DNA of 64,000 nt from Mesobacillus jeotgali (GCF_031759225.1 NZ_CP134494.1:374001-438000); one strand, 5' to 3'. Positions 39,648 through 47,414 are shown, counted from the first letter of the stretch. Notes: generated by a model from the letters alone, not told the origin. Program-made: numbers and translations.

Positions 39648-40570
39648 TTTTTAAAAATTGCACTCGCTACAAGACGGGCAAGGCCGCCATTGACAATGGC
39701 CACTCCTATAATAATTATGATGCCGCCGAATGCACTTATGAGGATAAATTTTTCATGTAGAAGGAATATAGCAGCAATCAAGGTGACCAGCGGCTCAAGG
39801 TATATGAACATGGTTACCTTTGAAGCATCCAGCACCTCTAGCGCCTTTCCCCAATACCAATAGCCAATTCCAGACACGAATATCGCCAGGAAAAGAAGAT
39901 GTGCCCAGTCTGTCTGTGTAAGCATCGGGAGAGATTCCCAGCCTCTGTTCCGGATCAAAAAAGGGATGGTGAGCAGGAAGCCGATCAAGCTCATGTAAAA
40001 AGTGACTACGAGAGCGGGGTAAGGGATTTGCAGTCTTTTTAAAAGGATGGAATATACTGCCCAGTTCAGGGTGCTCAACATCATCAGGATGAAGCCGATG
40101 TTCATGGCGAACTCGAATGAATGACCGCTTCGGGTTGTAGTGACAATAAAAACCCCTGTAATGGCGATCAGCATTCCAATTGCTTTTTTCACGTCCATCT
40201 TTTCATGCAAAAATAAGATCGACAGAAGAACCGTGAAAATTGGGGAGAATGAGATCAGCCATCCGGCAGATGAGGCATTGATCGTTAACAGGGCCGTTGC
40301 CTGCAGGACTTGATGGACGAAGACGCCCAGTATTCCAAGGACAACCAGGTGAGGAAGGTAACTCAACGAAATCCGGAGCCGTTCACGACTGAGCAGTAAA
40401 ATCACGAACAAAAATAAGGCACCTATGCCAAAGCGGAACACCAACAATGAAAAAGGGTCGAGCTTTTGTAGTACGGCTTTGGCAGATACAAAAGAAACTC
40501 CCCAAAAGCTGATTGATAACAGAGCATAAAAAGAGGCGGTAAGCTTGGAGCGGAACGGAATCATGGTCAA
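39644..40570 (-). CDS. EamA/DMT-family transporter
   Basis: The 308-residue membrane protein has ten predicted helices in two EamA repeats (FWGVSFVSAKAVLQKLDP at the start of the first; GYWYWGKALEVLDASKV in the second). Family members mostly export metabolites or amino acids. Coupling to cysteine dioxygenase suggests a sulfur-containing or cysteine-related substrate, which is an inference. It starts at ATG 40570 after GAAAGGATT. Confidence 0.85.
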   Translation of the reverse strand: MTMIPFRSKLTASFYALLSISFWGVSFVSAKAVLQKLDPFSLLVFRFGIGALFLFVILLLSRERLRISLSYLPHLVVLGILGVFVHQVLQATALLTINASSAGWLISFSPIFTVLLSILFLHEKMDVKKAIGMLIAITGVFIVTTTRSGHSFEFAMNIGFILMMLSTLNWAVYSILLKRLQIPYPALVVTFYMSLIGFLLTIPFLIRNRGWESLPMLTQTDWAHLLFLAIFVSGIGYWYWGKALEVLDASKVTMFIYLEPLVTLIAAIFLLHEKFILISAFGGIIIIIGVAIVNGGLARLVASAIFKK

Positions 40571-40652
40571 GAATCCTTTCTTATGGACAAGTTTTCTACC
40601 ATCCTATGCCTGTCCTCGGTGAAGAAGAATCATGAAAAAATATCCAATTTCA

Positions 40653-40681
40653 TTTACAAAATATTGTAAACCTGAGATAAT
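40653..40681 (+). promoter_or_regulatory. Sigma-A promoter of the ABC-F leader
   Basis: TTTACA and GATAAT are exactly 17 bases apart. The transcript would start near 40688, just before a strong ribosome site and a seven-codon frame. Confidence 0.55.
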
Positions 40682-40713
40682 GAAGCAAATGGTTGAGGAG
40701 GGAAAGTAAGTTT

Positions 40714-40737
40714 ATGGAACCAACATCTAATTGCTAA
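40714..40737 (+). other. Possible seven-codon leader peptide (MEPTSNC)
   Basis: GAGGAGGG is followed 10 bases later by ATG and seven codons ending in TAA. Downstream, AAGCCTAT can pair either with a local ATAGG (40786-40796) or with ATAGGCTT at 40876. A terminator follows at 40913. Such an arrangement is typical of ribosome-mediated attenuation ahead of antibiotic-resistance ABC-F genes. Confidence 0.4.
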
Positions 40738-40912
40738 TTATTAATTTTTATTAATAAGAATTTTGTATTGAGTGTAAAAAGCCTATTTGCATAGGTTTAT
40801 TTCGTTATGCTCTTTATGGAATTGCAGCAATTAGAAGAAAACTTACTTTACTGAATCATGATACGGATTTTTTGGCATAGGCTTATTTGAGCTCGCTGAA
40901 AATGTTGATTCA

Positions 40913-40943
40913 AGACTGTAGGGGATTTCTACGGTCTTTTTTA
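40913..40943 (+). terminator. Terminator in the ABC-F leader
   Basis: The stem AGACTGTAG/CTACGGTCT (one G-U pair) is followed by TTTTTTATTT, about 225 bases after the leader promoter and well before the ABC-F gene. Confidence 0.75.
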
Positions 40944-40978
40944 TTTATATATAAGAAAAGTAATCTTTCACTCCGAGA

Positions 40979-41284
40979 ATTGTCTAGCTCTAGCGCCTAG
41001 CCAGTTTTCATCCTTGCTTGTGCTTCTCAGAGTATCTTGCGAGAAGCGTTAGCTTTGAGCAGCTCGAGTCGCTTGTCTAGTGTCGCCTCCTAGAAACTCC
41101 GAAACTTCAACTCCGCCGGCAGAAGCAAAAAGCGCTTCTTTGTCGGAGTCTCCAGTTTCTGCGTTTCTGGGCAGTCGGCTATACATTTCGATTTCGGTCC
41201 GCCCAACGAAGTCAAAGAACGACTTCATCGGTCGGCCCTCCAGCGCTTGTCGGGGCTGACCAAGGCGCTTACGCTTTTCTTATA
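40979..41284 (+). repeat. Bacillaceae interspersed repeat (~300 bases)
   Basis: It begins ATTGTCTAGCTCTAGCGCC and ends CTTGTCGGGGCTGACCAAGG followed by CGCTTACGCTTTTCTTA, both ends that I recognise from repeated intergenic elements in Bacillus genomes. Internal inverted repeats are plentiful (TCGCTTGTC, AAAAGCGCTTCTTTG, CGAAGTCAAAGAACGACTTC). It has no reading frame of note. It sits between the leader terminator and the ABC-F gene, and its right end directly abuts a TATAAT. Confidence 0.7.
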
Positions 41285-41355
41285 ATAGTAAATGGGTTCT
41301 TCTTTGTGCTGTCCATAAAAGCGTAGCTTCATTATGGATGAAAGAAGGAATGGAT

Positions 41356-43299
41356 ATGTTAGAACTGAAAGTGCACGGAATCAAAAAATATATGGAAGCG
41401 ACATTGGTCGTGAACAGCTTTACATTGGAAGCATTTGAAGGGGATAAGGTCGGGATCGTAGGAGCAAACGGAAGCGGCAAAAGCACGATTCTTAAAGTTA
41501 TTGCCGGAATCGAGAGGATGCATTATTATCCCGGATACCCGCAGACCTCAAGCCCTGGATATGATGAGGGGCTGATTCATCGCCCGAGGGGAGCGTCGTT
41601 TGCTTACCTGGAGCAGATGCCTTCGTATCCAGCCGGCTTGAAAGTAATCGATGTGCTGAACCTTGCTTTTGAAGAGGTCCATGGGATTGAAAAACAGATG
41701 CGCGAGCTAGAGGGGCAGATGCAGGTCTTGGAAGATGCAGCTTTGGAAAAAGCGCTTAGTAAATACAGTGATCTCGTGAATTTATATGAAGCAAGAGGTG
41801 GGTACGAACAGGAGGAGAAGCTGAGCAAGGTTTGCACCGGGCTTAAGTTTACACAGGACTTTTTACAGATGGATTTCGATTTGCTGAGCGGCGGGGAGAA
41901 GACGACGGTAGGTCTTGGCAAAATCCTCGTTCATCAACCGGATATCCTGCTGCTGGATGAGCCGACGAATCACCTCGATATGGAATCGATTGAATGGCTG
42001 GAAGGCTTTTTGAAAAATTATAAGGGCATTGTGCTGATTGTTTCGCATGACCGCTACTTCCTTGATAACGTCGTCAATAAGATCGTCGAGATTGAAGATA
42101 TGGAAACGATCAGCTACAAAGGGAACTATTCGGCCTTTATCAGCCAAAAAGAAGAGAATATGCGGGTGCAATACGACCAGTTCCGAGAGCAGCAGAAAAA
42201 GATCAATAATATGGAGAATCAGGTGACGAGCCTGCGCGATTGGGCGCTGAGGGCGGACAATAACAAGTTCTTCAGGCGTGCTTCGAGCATTCAGAAGAAG
42301 CTTGATAAACTGGACCGAATCGATAAACCGATTTTTGAGCGCAGGAATATGAGACTTCATTTTAGCGATGCAATGAGGTCAGGGAAGGAGACAATCAAGG
42401 CGATTGGTGTTTCCAAGCGCTATGGAGATAAGCTGATTTTTGATGGTGCTGATCTGATGGTTCATTACGGTGAGCGGGTCGGTCTTGTGGGTCCGAATGG
42501 CAGCGGCAAAACGACGTTCCTGAAGATGCTTCTTGGTGAAGAGCAGCCGGACGCGGGTGTGATTGAGTTGGGCGCAAATGTGATGGCCGCCTATCTGCCA
42601 CAGAAAATCGAGTTTAAGGATGAAGAGTTGACGGTGTTGGAGTGTTTCCGTGAGGACATTTCAATAGTCGAAGGAAAAGCGCGCGAGTATCTGGCAAAGT
42701 TCATGTTTTACAAAAAGAGTGTCTTCAAGAAAGTGAAGTTCCTGTCAGGCGGTGAGAGGATTCGCTTGAAGCTGGCGATGCTGATGTACCAGGATATCAA
42801 TTTGCTGATCCTGGATGAACCTACGAATCATCTGGATATCGATTCCATTGAGACCTTGGAGGCAGCACTAGACGATTTTAAGGGTACGATCTTCTTCATT
42901 TCACACGATCGTTATTTTATCAATAAAATCGGTGAGCGCGTCATTGCCGTTGAGGATGGCGGCCTGAAGAGCTATGACGGGAATTATGATGATTATAAAA
43001 GGGAGAAAGCAGCTTGCGAGCCGGTGCCGATTTTGAAGGAGAAAAAGGAAAATGTGCAGCGAGTGGCGCAGTCGGAACCGGGTACGAAAAAGGAAAAGGG
43101 GCACCGGGGGGCGCAACCAGACCCGGGCGCGAAGCTTTTAAAAAGGATTGAAAGCCTGGAGAAAGAAATCACTGAGCTTGATCTGGTGATGGGGATCAAA
43201 CAGGATTATGAGGAGCTGGATCAGCTGTATAGCAGGAAGCAGCAATTGAATACAGAACTTGAGCTGGCAATGGAAATGTGGTTGAGTGCCGGTGAATAA
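41356..43299 (+). CDS. ABC-F family ATPase (ribosome-acting)
   Basis: The protein has two ABC domains without membrane segments. Domain 1 has Walker A GANGSGKST and LSGGEKTT with LLLDEPTNHLDMES; domain 2 has GPNGSGKTT, LSGGERIRL and LILDEPTNHLDIDS. The ~80-residue linker (RDWALRADNNKFFRRASS) reaches into the ribosomal E/P site in relatives. A charged C-terminal tail ends in a coiled coil (LLKRIESLEKEITELD). It may be an antibiotic-resistance ABC-F or a housekeeping translation factor; the attenuator-like leader favours the former. The start is ATG 41356 after AAGAAGGA; other in-frame ATGs precede it. About 648 residues. Confidence 0.88.
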   Translation: MLELKVHGIKKYMEATLVVNSFTLEAFEGDKVGIVGANGSGKSTILKVIAGIERMHYYPGYPQTSSPGYDEGLIHRPRGASFAYLEQMPSYPAGLKVIDVLNLAFEEVHGIEKQMRELEGQMQVLEDAALEKALSKYSDLVNLYEARGGYEQEEKLSKVCTGLKFTQDFLQMDFDLLSGGEKTTVGLGKILVHQPDILLLDEPTNHLDMESIEWLEGFLKNYKGIVLIVSHDRYFLDNVVNKIVEIEDMETISYKGNYSAFISQKEENMRVQYDQFREQQKKINNMENQVTSLRDWALRADNNKFFRRASSIQKKLDKLDRIDKPIFERRNMRLHFSDAMRSGKETIKAIGVSKRYGDKLIFDGADLMVHYGERVGLVGPNGSGKTTFLKMLLGEEQPDAGVIELGANVMAAYLPQKIEFKDEELTVLECFREDISIVEGKAREYLAKFMFYKKSVFKKVKFLSGGERIRLKLAMLMYQDINLLILDEPTNHLDIDSIETLEAALDDFKGTIFFISHDRYFINKIGERVIAVEDGGLKSYDGNYDDYKREKAACEPVPILKEKKENVQRVAQSEPGTKKEKGHRGAQPDPGAKLLKRIESLEKEITELDLVMGIKQDYEELDQLYSRKQQLNTELELAMEMWLSAGE

Positions 43300-43306
43300 G
43301 GGAGTG

Positions 43307-43337
43307 GAAGCATGAATTTTTTCATGCTTCTTTTTAT
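43307..43337 (+). terminator. Terminator of the ABC-F gene
   Basis: The perfect 10-bp stem GAAGCATGAA/TTCATGCTTC has a 4-base loop and is followed by TTTTTATT. Confidence 0.9.
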
Positions 43338-43444
43338 TGTAGAGGGATAAACACTATAAACATGGTGGAAAAGTAGGTATTTTTACCCTGATGTAGGAAT
43401 ATTTATGGTATAAATAATAGGTAAAAAGTTTTAGGAGGATTTAC

Positions 43445-43900
43445 ATGACATTATATGGTTTATTAGTGCTTATTCATGTAATCGCGGCCGTTGTTGGTTT
43501 AGGAGCGAGCTTTGGAATGCCGGTTGTCGCCAAGTTCGGTGCTAAATCAGTAACCAATGCAAAAGTATGTTTTGAGATTAATCAGAAGATCGAGGTATTT
43601 GCCAAGGTTGGGTCGCTCACCCTGTTGGCCAGCGGGATTTTGATGGCAATCGTCAACCCGGCCTTGTGGTCGCAAGGATGGTTCATCGGATCATTGGTCA
43701 TCTACGTACTTATCCAGCCAATTGTTGCCGGTATACTGCCGAAAACAATCGAAAAACAGGTCGATATCGTTATGAAAAGCAGCGACGGCGAATTATCGCC
43801 TGAATATCACCAGCTGGATAAAAAAGCCGCAAAGCTGAACGGCATCGCACATGTCGCAGCCGTTGTACTCATCGTACTTATGTCAACAAAACCATTCTAG
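43445..43900 (+). CDS. DUF2269-like membrane protein
   Basis: The 151-residue protein has four hydrophobic segments: YGLLVLIHVIAAVVGLGASF at the N-terminus, a second around residue 60, a third at WFIGSLVIYVLIQPIVAGI and a fourth at the C-terminus. The conserved His in the first helix and the overall layout match DUF2269 integral membrane proteins of unknown function. GTTTTAGGAGG precedes the ATG. A 45-residue frame follows directly and may be in the same operon. Confidence 0.7.
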   Translation: MTLYGLLVLIHVIAAVVGLGASFGMPVVAKFGAKSVTNAKVCFEINQKIEVFAKVGSLTLLASGILMAIVNPALWSQGWFIGSLVIYVLIQPIVAGILPKTIEKQVDIVMKSSDGELSPEYHQLDKKAAKLNGIAHVAAVVLIVLMSTKPF

Positions 43901-43912
43901 GGGGAAATGAAA

Positions 43913-44050
43913 ATGCAGGCAAAGCCAATGTTTTATGATGGACACGGAGAAAATAAACAGTTTGCTGGGGAAGGCCAACGAACAAGCATTGTTATTACAG
44001 CAGAAATGAGGAAATCCATCGGCGGAAATCCTTATGTGCTTGTGAAATAG
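43913..44050 (+). CDS. 45-residue small protein
   Basis: ATG 43913 (or 43907) follows AGGGGGAA, which overlaps the stop of the preceding gene. The product begins MQAKPMFYDGHGENKQFAGE and continues with a Lys/Ile-containing segment to VLVK. It is hydrophilic, with no motif I know. The close spacing and the terminator 14 bases after the stop support a real second gene of a two-gene operon. Confidence 0.5.
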   Translation: MQAKPMFYDGHGENKQFAGEGQRTSIVITAEMRKSIGGNPYVLVK

Positions 44051-44063
44051 GTTGATCAGGGGA

Positions 44064-44096
44064 AAGTGCTAGCCATAATGGCTGGCGCTTTTTTTA
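44064..44096 (+). terminator. Terminator of the DUF2269 operon
   Basis: The stem AAGTGCTAGCC/GGCTGGCGCTT (with one G-U pair and one mismatch) has loop ATAAT and is followed by TTTTTATT. Confidence 0.88.
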
Positions 44097-44160
44097 TTGT
44101 TGCTGTGTGCTGTTGTGAGTAGGCTGGGTTCAAACAGTTTGGCGGCTGGAGGAGGAAAGT

Positions 44161-44840
44161 TGTCAGATAAAGGGTAACTTAAGACAGGTTTGGCGCGAAA
44201 CGAAGAAAAGCTGTAATAAGAAAGGGCAACTTCAGACAGGTTTGGCGCGAAACGAAGAAAAGCTGTAATAAGAAAGGGTAACTTAAGACAGGTTTGGCGC
44301 GAAACGAGGAAAAGCTGTAATAAGAAAGGGCAACTTCAGACAGGTTTGGAGCTAAAGGAGGAAAAGCTGTCATAAGAAAGAGCAACTTCAGACAGGTTTG
44401 GTGTTAAAGGAGGAAAAGCTGTCAAAAGAAAGAGCAACTTCAGACAGGTTTGGCGCGAAACGAGGAAAAGCTGTCAAAAGAAAGGGCAACTTAAGACAGG
44501 TTTGGTGCGAAACGAAGAAAAGCTGTCAAAAGAAAGGGCAACTTAAGACAGGTTTGGAGCTAAAGGAGGAAAAGCTGTCAAAAGAAAGGGCAACTTAAGA
44601 CAGGTTTGGTGTTAAAGGAGGAAAAGCTGTCAAAAGAAAGGGCAACTTAAGACAGGTTTGGTGTCAAGCGAGGAAAAGCAGTCAAAAGAAAGGGCAACTT
44701 CAGACAGGTTTGGTGTCAAGCGAGGAAAAGCAGTCAAAAGAAAGAGCAACTTCAGACAGGTTTGGCGCGAAACGAGGAAAAGCTGTCAAAAGAAAGAGCA
44801 ACTTAAGACAGGTTTGGAGCGAAACGAGGAAAAGTTGTCT
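44161..44840 (+). repeat. Intergenic tandem array B, 52-bp period, 13 units
   Basis: GACAGG recurs at 44183, 44235, 44287, 44339, 44391, 44443, 44495, 44547, 44599, 44651, 44703, 44755 and 44807, always 52 bases apart. Each unit reads GACA-N25-TGTC-N19, where the N19 linker is close to AAAAGAAAGGGCAACTTAA. The first three units carry TGTA instead of TGTC. The plus strand is purine-rich. Long frames in the array change phase each unit and are not genes. It sits between the DUF2269 operon and tspO. Confidence 0.95.
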
Positions 44841-44930
44841 GAATGAGTGACCTCAAATTAGACGCAATTCCTTCCGGCGAGTTTTTTTACTCGAAAATAG
44901 GAAAATATATGATAAAGGCAGGTGATCTAG

Positions 44931-45422
44931 ATGAGTGTATTTTCGGTAAATGGACAGGTCAATAAAGGCAGATTACTCAAGGAGCTGCTGGTTCCGGTTG
45001 TTGGCGGGATGGTGACTGGGTTGATTGCGACGAGGCGGGCGAAGGAGAAGTACCGCAAACTGGAGAGGCCGGATTATGCGCCGCCTTCGTGGGTATTTCC
45101 GGTTATGTGGACGGGCCTGTATGCGACGATAGGGCTGGCGAATTACCGGGTGTCGATGAAGAAGAAACCTACTGCTACAGCGGAAGCTCTTTATGATATC
45201 CAGCTTGGATTGAACTTTATCTGGTCGTTTTTATTTTTCAAATGGAACCTTCGCGGGACGGCGTTTGCGGAGATTGGCCTGCTGCTAGGCATGATTACGT
45301 TGACAACTTATCAATACTATCAAAAAGATAAAATTGCCGGCCATCTGATGCTGCCGTATATAGCCTGGGTTGCATACGCGCTTCAGCTCAATTACAGCTT
45401 GTGGAATCTAAATAAGAAATAA
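44931..45422 (+). CDS. tspO: TspO/MBR family membrane protein
   Basis: The 163-residue protein has five membrane helices and TspO signatures: RPDYAPPSWVFPVMWTGLYA, LGLNFIWSFLFFKWN and PYIAWVAYALQLNYSLWNLN. Family members bind tetrapyrroles such as protoporphyrin and heme and take part in stress responses. Aromatic residues lining the porphyrin pocket are present. The N-terminus is about 20 residues longer and more hydrophilic than many bacterial forms. AGGTGATCT precedes the ATG. Confidence 0.88.
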   Translation: MSVFSVNGQVNKGRLLKELLVPVVGGMVTGLIATRRAKEKYRKLERPDYAPPSWVFPVMWTGLYATIGLANYRVSMKKKPTATAEALYDIQLGLNFIWSFLFFKWNLRGTAFAEIGLLLGMITLTTYQYYQKDKIAGHLMLPYIAWVAYALQLNYSLWNLNKK

Positions 45423-45498
45423 GTGTAAAATTTTTACTGAATTATGCAACTATTACAATCTATCCTCCGTCTAAAATAATAGACTTCTAAAAATTGGT

Positions 45499-45529
45499 TG
45501 AATAAAAGTTTGCTAGAGTGGGAATACTA
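45499..45529 (+). promoter_or_regulatory. Sigma-G-type (forespore) promoter
   Basis: TGAATA and AATACTA are separated by 18 bases, close to the sigma-G consensus (TGnATA, 17-18 bases, CATACTA). Transcription would start near 45536, 30 bases before the small gene's ATG. Confidence 0.55.
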
Positions 45530-45565
45530 TAACCAACAACATATTAAAAACGGAGGTAGATTAAG

Positions 45566-45673
45566 ATGAAACAAATCAAGGAATTCATGAATGAAGAGGG
45601 TTTTGAATTGAAAGGCTATATTTCACAGTTGTTTGAACAAGCTTCTGATAAAAATAACAAGAAGAAACGCTGA
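45566..45673 (+). CDS. 35-residue forespore-type small protein
   Basis: ATG 45566 follows CGGAGGTAGATTA and encodes MKQIKEFMNEEGFELKGYIS, then a Lys-rich tail ending KNNKKKR. The strong ribosome site, a sigma-G-like promoter and a terminator overlapping the stop codon define a compact unit. The basic tail and small size recall minor small acid-soluble spore proteins, but I cannot match a known Ssp family. It is convergent with the selenoprotein-like gene and shares its terminator. Confidence 0.6.
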   Translation: MKQIKEFMNEEGFELKGYISQLFEQASDKNNKKKR

Positions 45674-45702
45674 TCGCGGGTTAAGCTGATCAGCGTTTTT
45701 TC
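45665..45702 (+). terminator. Bidirectional terminator
   Basis: The perfect 11-bp stem AAACGCTGATC/GATCAGCGTTT is followed by TTT on the plus strand and has a T-run on the minus strand. It overlaps the end of the 35-residue gene and the last codons of the minus-strand gene. Confidence 0.88.
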
Positions 45703-46238
45703 ATTTGCTGTAAAACATCATCGATTTTTGCGTGGTCCTCAGGTGATTCATCGATATGCTTCCACAAGAGTTTACCTTCTGCTGAATAGAGCCAGGTCCC
45801 TCCCTGGATATACACATCCTGTGTTTTCATCGACTTCATGACGAATGCCTTCTGCTTTTCATTTTTTGGAATAAAATCTTTTACCTGCCCTGTAATGAAT
45901 CCGAAACCAGCTTTCGCTAGCAGCTTCCATTTCGGCATCGTTTTATGGCCCATGGCGCGATACGCTTTCCTTGATGGATCTCCTAAAATCGGAAACGGGA
46001 ATGGCCCGAACTGATCCACGAATTGCTTGATAAAACTTCCTTTTGAAGGAGCGACGGCGATAACCTGATAGCCTGCTGCTTCTACTTCATCCATTCGCTC
46101 GCGCAACTGCGCAAGGTATTGTCGGCAGATTGGTCAACCAAGGTGACGGACAAATACGACCATCGTTGGCTTTCCCTGGATGGCTGTGTCCAAACTGATC
46201 GTTTTTTCAGAATCGGTTGTTTCTAATATATAGTCCAT
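45690..46238 (-). CDS. SelL-like peroxiredoxin-family selenoprotein (UGA = Sec35)
   Basis: ATG 46238 follows AAAGGAGA and opens a 182-residue protein if the TGA at 46134-46136 is read as selenocysteine. The sequence around it is VVFVRHLG-U-PICRQYLAQLRE, where the AhpC/TSA-like relatives have CPxC, so Sec35 and Cys38 form a UxxC redox pair. A SECIS-like hairpin lies at the right distance. The remainder (VEAAGYQVIAVAPSKGSF, FPILGDPSRKAYRAMG) is a normal thioredoxin-fold redox domain with no other break. Without Sec readthrough, only the part after the TGA, from about 46106, would appear as a gene. A Cys-to-stop mutation is the alternative. Confidence 0.72.
46098..46115 (-). promoter_or_regulatory. 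Putative bacterial SECIS hairpin
   Basis: In the minus-strand mRNA, CUUGCGC-AGUU-GCGCGAG forms a 7-bp stem (one G-U) with a four-base loop having G in its second position. The loop starts 25 nt after the UGA. As I recall the bacterial SECIS model, it asks for a loop 16-37 nt downstream with a G among its first two bases; both conditions are met. Confidence 0.6.
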
Positions 46239-46325
46239 ATCGATATCTCCTTTTCACAAGATATGAGGTTCAACTCGAACCACCCTTTTCCTCAATATAT
46301 ATAAAATCTCCCTATAAAGAAAGAA

Positions 46326-46364
46326 TTAACATTTCCTTAACAATACTTTTCAGATAATTTACAA
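46326..46364 (+). promoter_or_regulatory. PhoP box upstream of pstS
   Basis: TTAACA-N5-TTAACA-N5-TTTCAG-N5-TTACAA: four direct hexamers at 11-base spacing match the Bacillus PhoP-binding pattern (TTAACA-like repeats separated by 5 bases). They lie 80-120 bases before pstS, so phosphate starvation should induce it. Confidence 0.8.
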
Positions 46365-46442
46365 CTCCTTAAAACCATATTAATAACTCTCTAGTAATCT
46401 TGTACTTGTAGCAAGGGACATAATATTAGGGGGAATTAAGGA

Positions 46443-47414
46443 ATGAAGAGTTTTAAAAAGTTAGCGATGTTTACTATGCTTGCCTCGGTAATGGCTTTTG
46501 GAACGGCTTGTTCAGATGGAGAAAGCAACGCGGAAGCAACGAATGGCTCTAATGGAAATGAAACTCAGCTTGAAGGCAGCGTTGTGATTGATGGCTCTGG
46601 TACGGTTTACCCTTTTATGGCTAAAATGGCTGAAAACTATATGGGTCAGCAGGAGAATGTATCTGTAGAAGTTAGCCGCTCCGGAACATCCGCTGGTTTC
46701 AAGAAATTCCTCATCGAAGAAGGTACAGACTACAATGACGCATCACGCCAGATCAAAGATGAAGAAAAGGCAAAAGCTGAAGAGCTTGGCATGGATGTAA
46801 AAGAACTGAAGGTCGCTTTGGATGGATTGACGATTGTCATCAATAAGGACAATGACTGGGCAAAGGAACTGACGAAAGAAGAGATCATCGACATCTTCCT
46901 GGCTGAAGGCGGCAAGAAGAAATGGTCTGATGTACGTCCGGACTTCCCAGCTGAAGCTATTAACACATATGGACCGAACGAAAACCATGGCACATACGAA
47001 TTCATGTTTGAAAACATCCTTGATGAAAAAGATCTGGTCGAAAACATTAATCTGCAGCAGGATTATTCAACATTGGTAGACCTAGTCTCTAAAGATAAAA
47101 ACGCAATCGGCTTCTTTGGATACGGCTATTACGCGAACAACAAAGATAAGCTCGCTGCGGTAAAAGTGGATTTCGGCAACGGACCAGTTGAACCTTCTCT
47201 TGAAACAATCAAGGAAGATGGAAAATACGCTCCATTCACACGTCCGGTGTTCACATACTTGAATGTAAATAACGCAAAAGAGAAAGCACAAGTGCTCGAC
47301 TACGCAATCTACACGATGAAAAATGCACAGGATATTGCAGCTGAAACAGGGTTTGCACCACTGACTGACGAAGACATCCAGGCGACATTAGCAGAATTGG
47401 AAGAATTGAAATAA
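46443..47414 (+). CDS. pstS: Phosphate-binding lipoprotein PstS
   Basis: The 323-residue substrate-binding protein of the Pst ABC importer is anchored outside the membrane. A signal peptide ends in the lipobox FGTACSD (lipid-modified Cys ~23). Binding-site motifs are VVIDGSGTVYPFMAKMAE and VEVSRSGTSAGFKKF, both typical of PstS, and AIGFFGYGYY late in the protein. GGGGGAATTAAGG precedes the ATG. A terminator follows, and pstC/A/B are not adjacent here, so the transporter genes must be elsewhere or this is a second copy. Confidence 0.9.
   Translation: MKSFKKLAMFTMLASVMAFGTACSDGESNAEATNGSNGNETQLEGSVVIDGSGTVYPFMAKMAENYMGQQENVSVEVSRSGTSAGFKKFLIEEGTDYNDASRQIKDEEKAKAEELGMDVKELKVALDGLTIVINKDNDWAKELTKEEIIDIFLAEGGKKKWSDVRPDFPAEAINTYGPNENHGTYEFMFENILDEKDLVENINLQQDYSTLVDLVSKDKNAIGFFGYGYYANNKDKLAAVKVDFGNGPVEPSLETIKEDGKYAPFTRPVFTYLNVNNAKEKAQVLDYAIYTMKNAQDIAAETGFAPLTDEDIQATLAELEELK

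Noticed and set aside
44398..44846. Reading frames of 60-66 codons within array B
   Set aside because: The 52-base unit shifts the frame every copy, the peptides are low-complexity Lys/Arg repeats, and no ribosome site precedes them.
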